DNA of 64,000 bases from Psychrobacter faecalis (GTDB lineage Bacteria; Pseudomonadota; Gammaproteobacteria; Pseudomonadales; Moraxellaceae): contig NZ_JABAST010000008.1 in the NCBI RefSeq assembly GCF_016107575.1, positions 1-64,000 on the forward strand, given 5' to 3'. A program made the position numbers and the translations under genes. Below are positions 1-8,787 of the stretch, piece after piece. The notes under the pieces were generated by a model. The model did no database searches. It saw only the letters and a list, made by a program, of their open reading frames with translations, and was not told the DNA's origin. Each line of letters starts with the position of its first letter. Position 1 is the stretch's first letter.

Positions 1-2
1 CA

Positions 3-53
3 ACGCTAAATCCTGTAAAAGAGCAACAACAGCAAAGATTACAAGCCGCTTAA
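3..53 (+). pseudogene. Possible C-terminal tail of a transposase (IS3 OrfB-like), cut by window edge
   Basis: An open frame enters from the left edge and stops with TAA at 51-53. Its last residues (TLNPVKEQQQQRLQAA) resemble the final LSPVxFEQQ-type stretch of IS3-family OrfB transposases. It ends roughly 40 bp before the point where the IS256-like reading frame on the opposite strand is interrupted. This fits the right end of a second insertion sequence that landed inside the IS256-like gene. Only 17 codons are visible, so this is a weak call. Confidence 0.3.
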
Positions 54-89
54 TTTAGCTTGATGGTGACAACTACCTTGAAAAACTCC

Positions 90-236
90 GCCAAGATGGT
101 CTTCCATCTCAGCTTCTAAGGCAGTGTCGATAAAAGATTGCATGAGCTGCTTTTGAAAGTCTTTGATGTCATCAAAGCTGTTCATGCTACCAGCCATTTG
201 CTCGGCCAGTTTTTTAAGGTCAGATTGAGTAGTCAT
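90..236 (-). pseudogene. IS256-family transposase, N-terminal fragment
   Basis: The first 50 or so residues, including the segment LMQSFIDTALEAEMEDHLG, match the conserved start of IS256-family (mutator-type) transposases, which run to about 400 residues. The similarity stops near position 90, and the frame then continues into unrelated sequence until 39, so the gene is truncated. A ribosome site (CAGGAGAAT) precedes the ATG at 236. Upstream, the minus-strand sequence starting near 292 (GGGAGTTTCCC followed by CTGTGTAA) looks like the terminal inverted repeat of such an element. It cannot encode an active enzyme. Confidence 0.7.
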
Positions 237-355
237 TGCTTATTCTCCTGTTAGTGGATTATAAGCAGTTACACAGAGTTTGGGAAACTCCCGAAGTTTG
301 TGATGCATTAAAGATGGATATAAAGGATTTAATTTGACATTATATTCTCAAAAGA

Positions 356-397
356 ACTAGGTTTGTTATCGATACATGATTAGATAACAAACCTAGT
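356..397 (-). terminator. Perfect 15-bp inverted repeat, probable terminator of the type III operon
   Basis: The arms 356-370 (ACTAGGTTTGTTATC) and 383-397 are perfect reverse complements around a 12-nt loop. The hairpin lies 22 bp beyond the stop codon of the last gene in the mod-res-ATPase operon. In the minus direction it is followed by a moderately T-rich stretch (TCTTTTG). The stem is AT-rich, so terminator strength is uncertain. Confidence 0.6.
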
Positions 398-419
398 GTT
401 TAGTAGTCTTCTCAACAAA

Positions 420-3185
420 TCAAAAATTATATTTTTGTTCTCTTAATTTGAAGGCAGTATTCCCCCCTTCGAGAATTTCACAAACATGTTCTTTTATGGT
501 TTTAGATTCTAAAATAGATGCATGTTCAGAATTAGACTTAACGTCCGACTCAATACTACCAAGCTTATATTCAAACTTTTTACCGTTATTATTAGGAGTT
601 TTAGATCCGTGTTGATTCGCAACAATAATCTGCTCACTATCAGCGTTAACCACAACATTCGCATTATGTGTTACTAGAATGATTTGTCTTTTGGATTTCT
701 TCTCTTTAATGTATGTTACAAGTTCTGTATAAATTGCTCTGTTATCCAAATCATCTTCAGGTTGATCTATTATTATTGGACATTTTCTTTCGCTGCATTC
801 TAGGCTTAATTTTAAAACTACAAAAGCTTTTTTGCCTTGTGACATCTCAATATAACTATCGCCTTCATAGAGAACATCATAGCTAAGCTTAAACCAAGTC
901 GTAGTTAAGAAGTCGGAATGAAAATTCTCTTCTGTAAAGCCTGATTTCAGCTTAATCGAACCCTTTTTCAATGCTTCACTGATATCGATAAAACCCACAA
1001 ATAGAGCTTCTACATCAAGAAATTGTAAATTTGCATAGTTTTGTGCTTTTTCTGGTTGTTGATTAATATACTTGACTATAAACTCATTAAACTTGTCGCT
1101 CTGAAACTTTGGAATAGGTGATATTTCTAAGCTATTATCCTCAAGCACTTCAATCTCTTCAGTTAGAAGTAAAGGCTCCTTATTTATTAAACTCCAATTA
1201 TCATGAGCTTTAGTTAAAATTATGCTAGATTCATGTCTAATTTCATTGATCTCATCTTCTAACTGCGTGATAACTTCAAGCTTTTGATTTTCTCTAGTTT
1301 TTTGGATTATTAATGGCTTTATCGACTCAGTAGCTTTAAGGTACTGCTCTATTTGGATAAACTCACTATCTGTATCTATTAAAGAAATTTGCTCCTCATA
1401 ATAATCCTTAGTATTATCTAGAGCTAGTTTTGCTGCTTGCTTTAACTCTTCAATTTGGGCTTCAACAAACGTTTCGATATTATTAAGCTTTTCTTCTGTA
1501 GTGTTTTTTACATATTGGTAAAATGGATTATCTAAAAATGGATTGCTAATTTCTAATACATTTTCTACGGATAGATTACTTATATCCTCTATAGTGCTTT
1601 TAAGAGTGGTGAGATCATACTCCAGCTTTTTCAAAGCAGCTTGTTTTTTACTATGCTCTTCAAGATCATGCTGAGTATAGCTTCCAACACTAGACTTGTT
1701 TATTAACTGATTTAATCTGTCAATCTGCTGTGAAATATCGCTTTTATTTCCAATGCTATTTGACTGTTCAAGCTTTTGGTTGATAAGTTCTTGATTACTA
1801 AAATAGATCGAAAGCTGACTAGCATTTTTTTGTCTCAACCCTGCAATTTTTTTATCACTATCTTCATAGACTTTCGGGTTTAATTGGAACAGGATATCTT
1901 TAACTATACTTTCAATACCTTCTTCATGTGTTTTATGAAACATATGACCTTGATAAAAATAATCTATAGACCTTGTATCATCTTCCTTGTTATCCTGCCA
2001 AATTATTTTAATACAATCTGAAATTTCTTGAACATGATTTTCTGGTTCACCATTTTTCAGAGAACTAGGAGCAACCTTGTTAGCGATACACTGGACTAAG
2101 GTAGATTTGCCAGAAGAACGTCCACCAATAATAGCATTAAGGTTTGGATTCAAATAAAGAACGTTAGTACCTATGTTTTCATGATTGATTTCAATTCTAT
2201 CAATCACCTCATAGTCTGTCTTAGGTTCTGGTCTATTTAAACCTATATATACACGAGTTTCAGGCTCATGTAATATCTGTTTCAGACCTTCAAAAGATGG
2301 TTCAGCCTTAATCCAACAATATCGTTGTTTATCTGGTTCAAATAATTTGTCAAGATTATGTGCATCACTACCATGAATACAAGGTTTAAATGAGCCAAGT
2401 TTTTTTAAGAATTCATCTTTATTTTCACTTTCTTTACCTAGGAAAAAATTTATATCTTTAGGGTTTGGTGAAAAAATTACATCAGATAATTTATAGATTG
2501 ATTCTCGGAGCTTACTCAGAGTAGAGTTTTCGGATTTTTGAAAAAATCTTTCATGACCTTGATATGATGAATTACCATCCTTATTGGAATTAGCGACCGT
2601 AATAATACAATTATCTTTAAAGGTTGGCATCTCTTGAAATGCCTTTATTATGTCAGATGGGTTTAATATAAAGTTGCTAACTCCTTTTTTAAGTGCTGCT
2701 TCATCATCCAATACATAATTATTATCTACATCTTTTCCCAAGCGTATCAGATCATTCCTATCAAGGCTATAAGTCTTAGTGTCAGAGTAGATAAATTTTA
2801 ATAGTCTGGCAAACTGTGACTCGTAAACTTCGCAATAATCTGGATCTAATAGGAGATGTAGATTAATCAGTCCACCTTTATCAGTGCTAGGTGTTACTCT
2901 TAATTCAACATTTGGTATTAAGAATATTTTACCGATCCTATTTTTTTCTATATCATTAAAACTCTGATTAGTATGTACTTCAGTCTGGAAATGCTTAACT
3001 TTTTTATAATTTTCAACATTAAAATAATCAGTAATCCCTATTACTTTAATCTCTTTCTCTAAAGCCTTTTTAAATAATTCGACACAAAAATTTTCAAAAG
3101 TTATATCACCAAATTGATCGTTTTTAGCAGTTCCTTTTGTATGAACATGTAAATCCCAACGACCCCATTCTGAACCTCTATACAT
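420..3185 (-). CDS. PHP-domain and SMC-like ATPase fusion (TrlF type), probable defence protein
   Basis: The protein has about 921 residues. An N-terminal PHP-type phosphoesterase domain shows the metal-binding patterns DLHVHT (residues 11-16) and HGSDAH (271-276). It is followed by an SMC/ABC-type ATPase: Walker A GGRSSGKST at about 354-362, a long coiled-coil middle, a signature-like SQGKKA segment, Walker B IIIDQPEDDLD near 803-812 and the H-loop LVTHN near 837. I chose the ATG at 3185 because AAGGA sits 7 nt before it; the frame can also open at a TTG at 3206 with no ribosome site. It lies 73 bp downstream of res on the same strand, so it is probably the third gene of the type III restriction operon. 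The domain order matches what is annotated as TrlF-family AAA-like ATPase; its biochemical role is not known to me. A DNA or nucleotide phosphatase/nuclease coupled to ATP use is an inference. Confidence 0.8.
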   Translation of the reverse strand: MYRGSEWGRWDLHVHTKGTAKNDQFGDITFENFCVELFKKALEKEIKVIGITDYFNVENYKKVKHFQTEVHTNQSFNDIEKNRIGKIFLIPNVELRVTPSTDKGGLINLHLLLDPDYCEVYESQFARLLKFIYSDTKTYSLDRNDLIRLGKDVDNNYVLDDEAALKKGVSNFILNPSDIIKAFQEMPTFKDNCIITVANSNKDGNSSYQGHERFFQKSENSTLSKLRESIYKLSDVIFSPNPKDINFFLGKESENKDEFLKKLGSFKPCIHGSDAHNLDKLFEPDKQRYCWIKAEPSFEGLKQILHEPETRVYIGLNRPEPKTDYEVIDRIEINHENIGTNVLYLNPNLNAIIGGRSSGKSTLVQCIANKVAPSSLKNGEPENHVQEISDCIKIIWQDNKEDDTRSIDYFYQGHMFHKTHEEGIESIVKDILFQLNPKVYEDSDKKIAGLRQKNASQLSIYFSNQELINQKLEQSNSIGNKSDISQQIDRLNQLINKSSVGSYTQHDLEEHSKKQAALKKLEYDLTTLKSTIEDISNLSVENVLEISNPFLDNPFYQYVKNTTEEKLNNIETFVEAQIEELKQAAKLALDNTKDYYEEQISLIDTDSEFIQIEQYLKATESIKPLIIQKTRENQKLEVITQLEDEINEIRHESSIILTKAHDNWSLINKEPLLLTEEIEVLEDNSLEISPIPKFQSDKFNEFIVKYINQQPEKAQNYANLQFLDVEALFVGFIDISEALKKGSIKLKSGFTEENFHSDFLTTTWFKLSYDVLYEGDSYIEMSQGKKAFVVLKLSLECSERKCPIIIDQPEDDLDNRAIYTELVTYIKEKKSKRQIILVTHNANVVVNADSEQIIVANQHGSKTPNNNGKKFEYKLGSIESDVKSNSEHASILESKTIKEHVCEILEGGNTAFKLREQKYNF

Positions 3186-3258
3186 GTTAACGTCCTTATT
3201 ATCCAATGAAATGTTACAGTTATTATTTAGTTTGCTCTTATTATTGACGCATCTTCCT

Positions 3259-6213
3259 CTATCTAGCCTGATCCAACGCCTTTTTAATAATATCCTTCAC
3301 CAAATCATCTTGAAACTGGGTACTAAAACTCACACTCAGTCCATCTGACTCCATTTGATTAAATAAACGTTCAGCGTGCTTTATCTTGCGATTTTCCTCT
3401 GCTCTCAGACTATCAGACGATGAAGTGTCTTTGGTTTCAATGATTAAATTGAGCGTTTGACCTTTATCAGTCTCAACAACATAAGCAAAGTCAGGTGAGT
3501 AAGTACCACCCCCAGATATTGGTATTCTGATCGAATTTCGGGGAATCTTACTAAATACTGTAACGTGCTTTATATGCTCTTTTATATTTTCCTTTTCTAA
3601 AGACGAATCATAAAAAATATCTTCAAAAAGAAAGGCATCATCAGGCTTCCCTTCATCATAACGAACGCCAAGCTGACCAGATTTTAACTCGAGTAAAGGT
3701 GAGCCAGTTGAATCTGTATAGCTGGTGGGGTGCACTTGATTAGATATGATGTTATAGCCGATCTCAAACTTCTGCATAGCATTCTTGAACAGATATAGCT
3801 TTATCCCATCAGCAAACTTACGGATAGTCTGGATGTTCAAATAGTCATTAATGTCGAGACCTTGTTCACCTTTATCTTTTAGATGCTTGAGCGTAACGAA
3901 CGCTTTATGTAAGGTTGGCAGTTTTATGTATGTTTTTTCAGATAACTGACGTAAAAAACTACCGTAACTCATGGTGCTGATTTTTGCGAAGTCTTCCTCA
4001 TCATCATATACACTCTGATAACCAGCTTGATTATTGTGGATATGAAGCTTCGATACTTTTGTTACGAGCCCAGTCTTACTGAAATTATCAGCAGCAATCT
4101 CTTGCTTGAGATAATCCATGAGAAGCTTTTCATAGAAATTGCCCTCATCTTCAAACTGGTATTCTAAAATGGCACGCTGGTTAATCAGCTCCCATAACTC
4201 CTTAAGTTCTTCATACTTACCGACTCTAACTTTGGTTGTCGCTTTTGTGTCCTCTTTAGACTTATTCTCAATCTTGCCTTTTTTAAGTGCTTTACCAAAG
4301 GCATCAGGATAGAGGTCTTTAAGGGCTTGATAACCACCCTCTAAGAACTTCTCGTCATCATCAATTAAGTTTTGGTCATAAAGTTGATTACTGAGCTCTC
4401 TTTTACTCACTTCATAATGATTTTTGATTTGCTCAACTAACTCATTACTTAGCTCCTCTGGCACTACTTCTGAGACAGAGGTCTGATTAATCTCTTGAGT
4501 CAGCTCCTCTACAAAATCCTTTTCTGTAAAGTCGACATAATAGTTTAAGCGAAAGTCATCGGTCTTCTCCCTCGCCATGTGTTCATTAACAGGAAGACGC
4601 AGCCCTCGACCAACTTCCTGTAATTTAGAAGTCGTACTACCACTTGAACGGAGCTTACAGATTTGAAAGACGTTTGGATTATCCCATCCTTCGCGTAGTG
4701 TCCATTTAGAGAAAATAAATCGTCTAGGGTTATCTAGTGACAATAAACTTTCTTTATCATGCAAAATTTCGTTAATCTCAGCTTCAATTTTTTCATCGTT
4801 ACCCGTGTTATCTTTTGAAAAATAACCACCATGGGTCAGGCTGACATCTTTAATAGTACGTTCTAAATACTGTTTATAAAATGGATCTGTTTCTTTAGTA
4901 AGATACGACTTAGCTATTGCTAGTACCCAAGTCTCAAACTGTGTTTTTAAACTACCAGCAAGCTCATTACCGTCTCTATAACCCTCGATATCATCAATAA
5001 AGAACAAAGTTAACGGTTTGATACGAGGACTGCGGGTAAGCAGTTCTCGCTCCAGTTTAAAGTGCTCTTTGATAGCCTTTTGAATCATACTGTCTTGAAG
5101 TGATTCATGATAAGAGTATGGGTTAATACTTTCGTCTTTTTTAAGCTCAATACCGTTACTAAGCACTAAAGTAGTTTTATTTAATTTTTCAATATTTAGA
5201 CTATGTATCGCTGAATGGATGCTTGAAAGTGAATCATCACTACCAAGTATATGGCGAGTCTTAGTACCATTTTCGCTAAGCTCAAACTCGGCTTCTTTAC
5301 CATCTAATGACTTTAAAGTGAGCTTAGCGTTGTCATTACCTGATAAGGTTTCAACATAGGCGGTAACTCCTTTGACTAGGTCTTGGTTAAAGGCATCAAC
5401 AGCAGTTAGATGGTAAATGAGGTTTTTATACTCATTGTTGAAAGTTGCACCATATCGTAGCGTGAACTGAGCTTCTAAGTTCGATATACTTTTCCAAGTT
5501 TTACCAGTTTGTGGAAACTTATGCGGCTCGTCTATGATAACGACAGGGTTGATACCTGCTAAAGCATCGATGGCGCGATCGTATTTCTCTCCGAGCAGTG
5601 CTCGATCAAATCTTTCTTCTTGAATAGTAGGTGAGTTAATCATGCCTTGGTTAATCACCAAAACGTGAATTTTACTTTTGTCACCGTGACTGGCATTGAC
5701 AAACTGAGTCACAGACTCTGGCATATAGGATCTTTTGCCTTTCTTACTTTTTTTGCTTTCAACCACGTAAGTGACAATTTGCTTATCATGATATTCACCT
5801 TGAAAATCATGGCGAAAGTGCTCACGCAAAGCGTCACTCTTTAGGAAGTTTACCGTACCAGCTTTAATAGAAAGAGTAGGCACGACGACGATAAACTTAA
5901 ACAGCCCATAGATTTTGTTAAGCTCATACATGGTTTTGGTATAGGTATAAGTCTTACCTGTACCCGTTTCCATTGATATATCAAATACAGGGTCGTCACT
6001 GCGTTTATCTGTGCCAAATATACCGTTATCTTTTTGCACTTGTTCAATATCAGTGGCTAGCGCTATAGCTTTAGAACTGATCTTAGGGTTGATATATTGA
6101 TTGATGGTATAGTCTCTTGAAGAATGAAACTCTACATTCAAAAACGATTTGATTAACGCAATAATCGCTTTTTCTTGGTGAGGTAGATTTGGTTCGAAAT
6201 TAAAGCCTGCCAT
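3259..6213 (-). CDS. Type III restriction enzyme, Res subunit
   Basis: This is the helicase-nuclease subunit that cleaves DNA when two converging complexes meet at unmethylated sites. The 984-residue length is normal for the family. Superfamily 2 helicase motifs are intact: Walker A ETGTGKT at 82-88, motif II DEPH at 228-231, and a motif VI segment EVGRGLRLP near residue 540. The C-terminal PD-(D/E)XK endonuclease shows PDF at about 907-909 and ETK at about 926-928. The gene starts 47 bp after mod on the same strand. All catalytic motifs are present, so it should be functional. Confidence in the family is high; the recognition sequence cannot be read from the gene. Confidence 0.95.
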   Translation of the reverse strand: MAGFNFEPNLPHQEKAIIALIKSFLNVEFHSSRDYTINQYINPKISSKAIALATDIEQVQKDNGIFGTDKRSDDPVFDISMETGTGKTYTYTKTMYELNKIYGLFKFIVVVPTLSIKAGTVNFLKSDALREHFRHDFQGEYHDKQIVTYVVESKKSKKGKRSYMPESVTQFVNASHGDKSKIHVLVINQGMINSPTIQEERFDRALLGEKYDRAIDALAGINPVVIIDEPHKFPQTGKTWKSISNLEAQFTLRYGATFNNEYKNLIYHLTAVDAFNQDLVKGVTAYVETLSGNDNAKLTLKSLDGKEAEFELSENGTKTRHILGSDDSLSSIHSAIHSLNIEKLNKTTLVLSNGIELKKDESINPYSYHESLQDSMIQKAIKEHFKLERELLTRSPRIKPLTLFFIDDIEGYRDGNELAGSLKTQFETWVLAIAKSYLTKETDPFYKQYLERTIKDVSLTHGGYFSKDNTGNDEKIEAEINEILHDKESLLSLDNPRRFIFSKWTLREGWDNPNVFQICKLRSSGSTTSKLQEVGRGLRLPVNEHMAREKTDDFRLNYYVDFTEKDFVEELTQEINQTSVSEVVPEELSNELVEQIKNHYEVSKRELSNQLYDQNLIDDDEKFLEGGYQALKDLYPDAFGKALKKGKIENKSKEDTKATTKVRVGKYEELKELWELINQRAILEYQFEDEGNFYEKLLMDYLKQEIAADNFSKTGLVTKVSKLHIHNNQAGYQSVYDDEEDFAKISTMSYGSFLRQLSEKTYIKLPTLHKAFVTLKHLKDKGEQGLDINDYLNIQTIRKFADGIKLYLFKNAMQKFEIGYNIISNQVHPTSYTDSTGSPLLELKSGQLGVRYDEGKPDDAFLFEDIFYDSSLEKENIKEHIKHVTVFSKIPRNSIRIPISGGGTYSPDFAYVVETDKGQTLNLIIETKDTSSSDSLRAEENRKIKHAERLFNQMESDGLSVSFSTQFQDDLVKDIIKKALDQAR

Positions 6214-6260
6214 GGACGCTCTCGTATATATGGTTAAAAAAGAAAACAGCTATCAAAAAC

Positions 6261-8282
6261 TTAGTATCTGACAATAATATTGATAGTGATCTTCTTTTTG
6301 TTTTGATAGCTTTTGATGGCTTCATTTAACTCCATCTGTATAGCGGTATCGAAGTTGTAGCCATTGACTATGATTCTATCTGGCGCAAAACTTTTATCTT
6401 CATCTAACTTGTCTAACAAGCACTTCAAATTTTGAGTGCCAAAGTCAGATGCGATTAGATATAGGTTCTTATTAACCAGCTCGGCGTTATAGCCCTGTAA
6501 GCCTATACTTATAATGTCTGCAGTTAGCTCATTGTTATCGTAAAGCATCCATGTCGCTAGCAGCGCTTGGTACTGCTCATCGCTTAATACCATATCGTCA
6601 AATAAGCTTTCATTGGCAACTTCAAAATCATCATCTATCTTAGGACGAAAGTCATTTATGGTCTCAAAAACTTTAAAACCTAGATCGCCCTGATAATCTG
6701 GATTTTCTTTAGTAATTTTTTCAGCTACTTTCGTAATACGAGCTTTAGTAATATCGAAAATAGTTTTGTAACCCGCTTTATGAGGGGCCTTGGTGTTATC
6801 AGTAGGCTCTGGCAGCTGCATACAAATAAATTTCCGGTTACAGTTATCACTTATATTCAGATCCATAACAGCATGGGCAGTAGTACCTGAGCCTGCAAAA
6901 AAGTCTAAGACAATAGCATCCTGAGAGTTCTGCACCGATGCAATTAAGGTTTTGATAAGTGACGTTGATTTTGGTCTTGAAAAATAGCTCTTACCCTTAA
7001 ATAGTTTCTCTAACTCAACACCACCATCACTTTTAGTCGATAAAATCGATCTAAGAAGGAACTGTTTTACTTCTTCTAAATATGTGATTGAACTAGGCTG
7101 AGTGTTTTCGTCGGCTGCAAACCAGATTCGACCGCACATAAAACTACCATCGTGAAGCTCTTTTATATCTGTGTATTCATTGTCTATCCTTTTTGCTGCT
7201 TTATTAAAAGTATCTAACTTCCATCGCCAGCCACGATCAGGCATTTTTACTGGATTTCCTGTCTTAGGGTGAGGTATTACGTAGTCAGGCCCAAATGTAT
7301 CTTGATTTGGCCAGCTCATATTTATTTTTCCCCATAACTGATAATGCTCATCCATGGAGTTATAAAGCGTTATACCTCTATCATAATCATTTTTCTTATA
7401 AAATCTTTTTATTTCTTTTTCTGATTCTGAAATGGGTTTTTTGTCTTTCTTCAGTTTTTTCAATAACTCTTGTATATCGTCAAGCCCCTCTTTAGGCATT
7501 AAAAACTCATGTTTTAGACTTGAATTTTTTGCATAAAGCAGGATGTACTCATGAATGTTTCCAATTCCCTTATCATTTTTAGGGATTCGTTTATTCCAGC
7601 AAATACATTCAATAAAATTAACCTCACCAAAAATCTCATCACACAAAATTTTTAATTGAGAGAGCTCATTCTCGTCAATGGAGATAAAGATCACGCCATC
7701 GTCGCGCATGAGTTCACGAGCAATATACAGCCTTGGATACATAAAGGTTAACCAAGCGCTATGGCCATTCGAGCCTTTAGCATTAAAACTAAGCGTTCGT
7801 TCCGCTTCAGCTTTATCGATACCTGCTAGTCGGCTCAAATCATCTACTGTGAACTTGAAGTCATCTTTATAGACAAACCCATCTGACCCCGTATTGTAAG
7901 GAGGATCGATATATATCATCTTAATTTTTTCACGGTAGCCATTGACCAAATGCTTCAGCACTTCAAGGTTATCGCCTTTAATCAGTATATTACCGCTATC
8001 ACTGTTTTCAACGCTCTCATTATGTGTTGTATCAGGTTTTAGTAGCTTTTGAGGAGGTAAATTGGTTAACAGCCTAGCATAGGCTTTACCAAGCCAGTTT
8101 AAGCTATATGATTCCTTGACCATATCTACTTCGTTGGCTTTTACAACTTCCATCATCTTTTCAGGCTGAAAATGGCCATCCTTATCGAAACATTGAGGAA
8201 AATGTTTCTTTAAGATAGCAATTTGTTTGCTATTTGCCGTTTCAGTTTCATCAAAGAGAGTTTCGGTAGGCAGGTTGGTCAT
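6261..8282 (-). CDS. Type III restriction-modification DNA methyltransferase, Mod subunit
   Basis: This is an adenine-N6 methyltransferase that also supplies sequence recognition to Res. In the 673-residue protein the catalytic motif DPPY lies at 126-129 and the SAM-binding motif DFFAGSGTT near residue 460. This order (catalytic first, SAM second) is that of beta-class methyltransferases such as type III Mod. The region between them, roughly 230-400, is the likely target-recognition domain. The ATG at 8282 has a TAGGAAG ribosome site. It is the first gene of the operon mod-res-ATPase, transcribed away from the small gene at 8485. No simple repeat tract suggesting phase variation was seen in the coding sequence. 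Confidence 0.95.
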   Translation of the reverse strand: MTNLPTETLFDETETANSKQIAILKKHFPQCFDKDGHFQPEKMMEVVKANEVDMVKESYSLNWLGKAYARLLTNLPPQKLLKPDTTHNESVENSDSGNILIKGDNLEVLKHLVNGYREKIKMIYIDPPYNTGSDGFVYKDDFKFTVDDLSRLAGIDKAEAERTLSFNAKGSNGHSAWLTFMYPRLYIARELMRDDGVIFISIDENELSQLKILCDEIFGEVNFIECICWNKRIPKNDKGIGNIHEYILLYAKNSSLKHEFLMPKEGLDDIQELLKKLKKDKKPISESEKEIKRFYKKNDYDRGITLYNSMDEHYQLWGKINMSWPNQDTFGPDYVIPHPKTGNPVKMPDRGWRWKLDTFNKAAKRIDNEYTDIKELHDGSFMCGRIWFAADENTQPSSITYLEEVKQFLLRSILSTKSDGGVELEKLFKGKSYFSRPKSTSLIKTLIASVQNSQDAIVLDFFAGSGTTAHAVMDLNISDNCNRKFICMQLPEPTDNTKAPHKAGYKTIFDITKARITKVAEKITKENPDYQGDLGFKVFETINDFRPKIDDDFEVANESLFDDMVLSDEQYQALLATWMLYDNNELTADIISIGLQGYNAELVNKNLYLIASDFGTQNLKCLLDKLDEDKSFAPDRIIVNGYNFDTAIQMELNEAIKSYQNKKKITINIIVRY

Positions 8283-8484
8283 GATACTTCCTAGGGTGTA
8301 AGGTAAAAGGAGCGCTTATGTAACTGCTTTGGCATTATGACAAAGCCAATCCATCCAAACAATGATAAAGATATTTTAAGCGACATATACTGACGCATGT
8401 GCGTGGCTGATATGCACTGCAAACAGATTAACCTGATATTATAACTTTATAAAAATCGATAGTCATGAAATAGGAGTAGATAAG
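8283..8484. promoter_or_regulatory. Divergent promoter region between the type III operon and the TIR-like operon
   Basis: This 202-bp AT-rich spacer separates mod (leftward) from the small gene and TIR-like gene (rightward). It contains a palindrome at 8393-8404 (ACGCA-TG-TGCGT) and an AT-rich stretch with TATTATAAC near 8440 that could hold a rightward -10 box. No regulator gene sits next to it. Promoter positions are not firm. Confidence 0.4.
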
Positions 8485-8733
8485 ATGATTGAGATAAAAG
8501 GGCTGGATCAACTGGACAAGACATTAAGTGAGTTGGGCAAAGTAACTAGTGAGCTTGAAGGTGAACTAGGAGGCATACAGTTCGATGCGGAAAGTGCTGA
8601 AAGCATTGAGTTAGCTATCGTTGAAATGGAAAACATGGTTGATAAAAAGTTCGAAAATTACGCTTCAAATCCTGTGGCTATCGACATGGCTGACGGTATC
8701 AAGGCAGAATATAGGCAGAATATAGGCAGATGA
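8485..8733 (+). pseudogene. Small partner gene of the TIR-like protein, C-terminus frameshifted by an 11-bp duplication
   Basis: The visible 82-residue protein begins MIEIKGLDQLDKTLSEL and has a predicted helical middle. Small genes of this style are, from memory, often found directly before TIR-like nucleotide-binding genes, but I do not know a function. The frame ends early inside a tandem 11-bp duplication (8703-8724). Removing one copy restores a frame that continues MIVDKASEARIQADSEENKNGR and stops at 8796-8798, overlapping the start of the next gene at 8788. The ancestral protein was therefore about 100 residues and translationally coupled to the TIR-like gene. The truncated form may still work, since only the tail is lost. 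Confidence 0.65.
8703..8730 (+). repeat. Tandem 11-bp duplication causing a frameshift
   Basis: The unit GGCAGAATATA occurs at 8703-8713 and again at 8714-8724, followed by a partial GGCAGA at 8725-8730. Eleven is not a multiple of three, so the extra unit shifts the frame of the small gene and creates the TGA at 8731-8733. Confidence 0.85.
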
Positions 8734-8787
8734 TTGTAGATAAAGCAAGTGAAGCAAGAATACAGGCTGATAGTGAGGAGAATAAAA

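Noticed and set aside
3186-3206. TTG at 3206 as start of the PHP-ATPase gene
   Set aside because: No ribosome site precedes it, whereas AAGGA lies 7 nt before the ATG at 3185, which still includes the whole PHP domain.
5647-5844. Open frame on the plus strand inside res
   Set aside because: It is a shadow of the intact res gene, with no ribosome site or family match.
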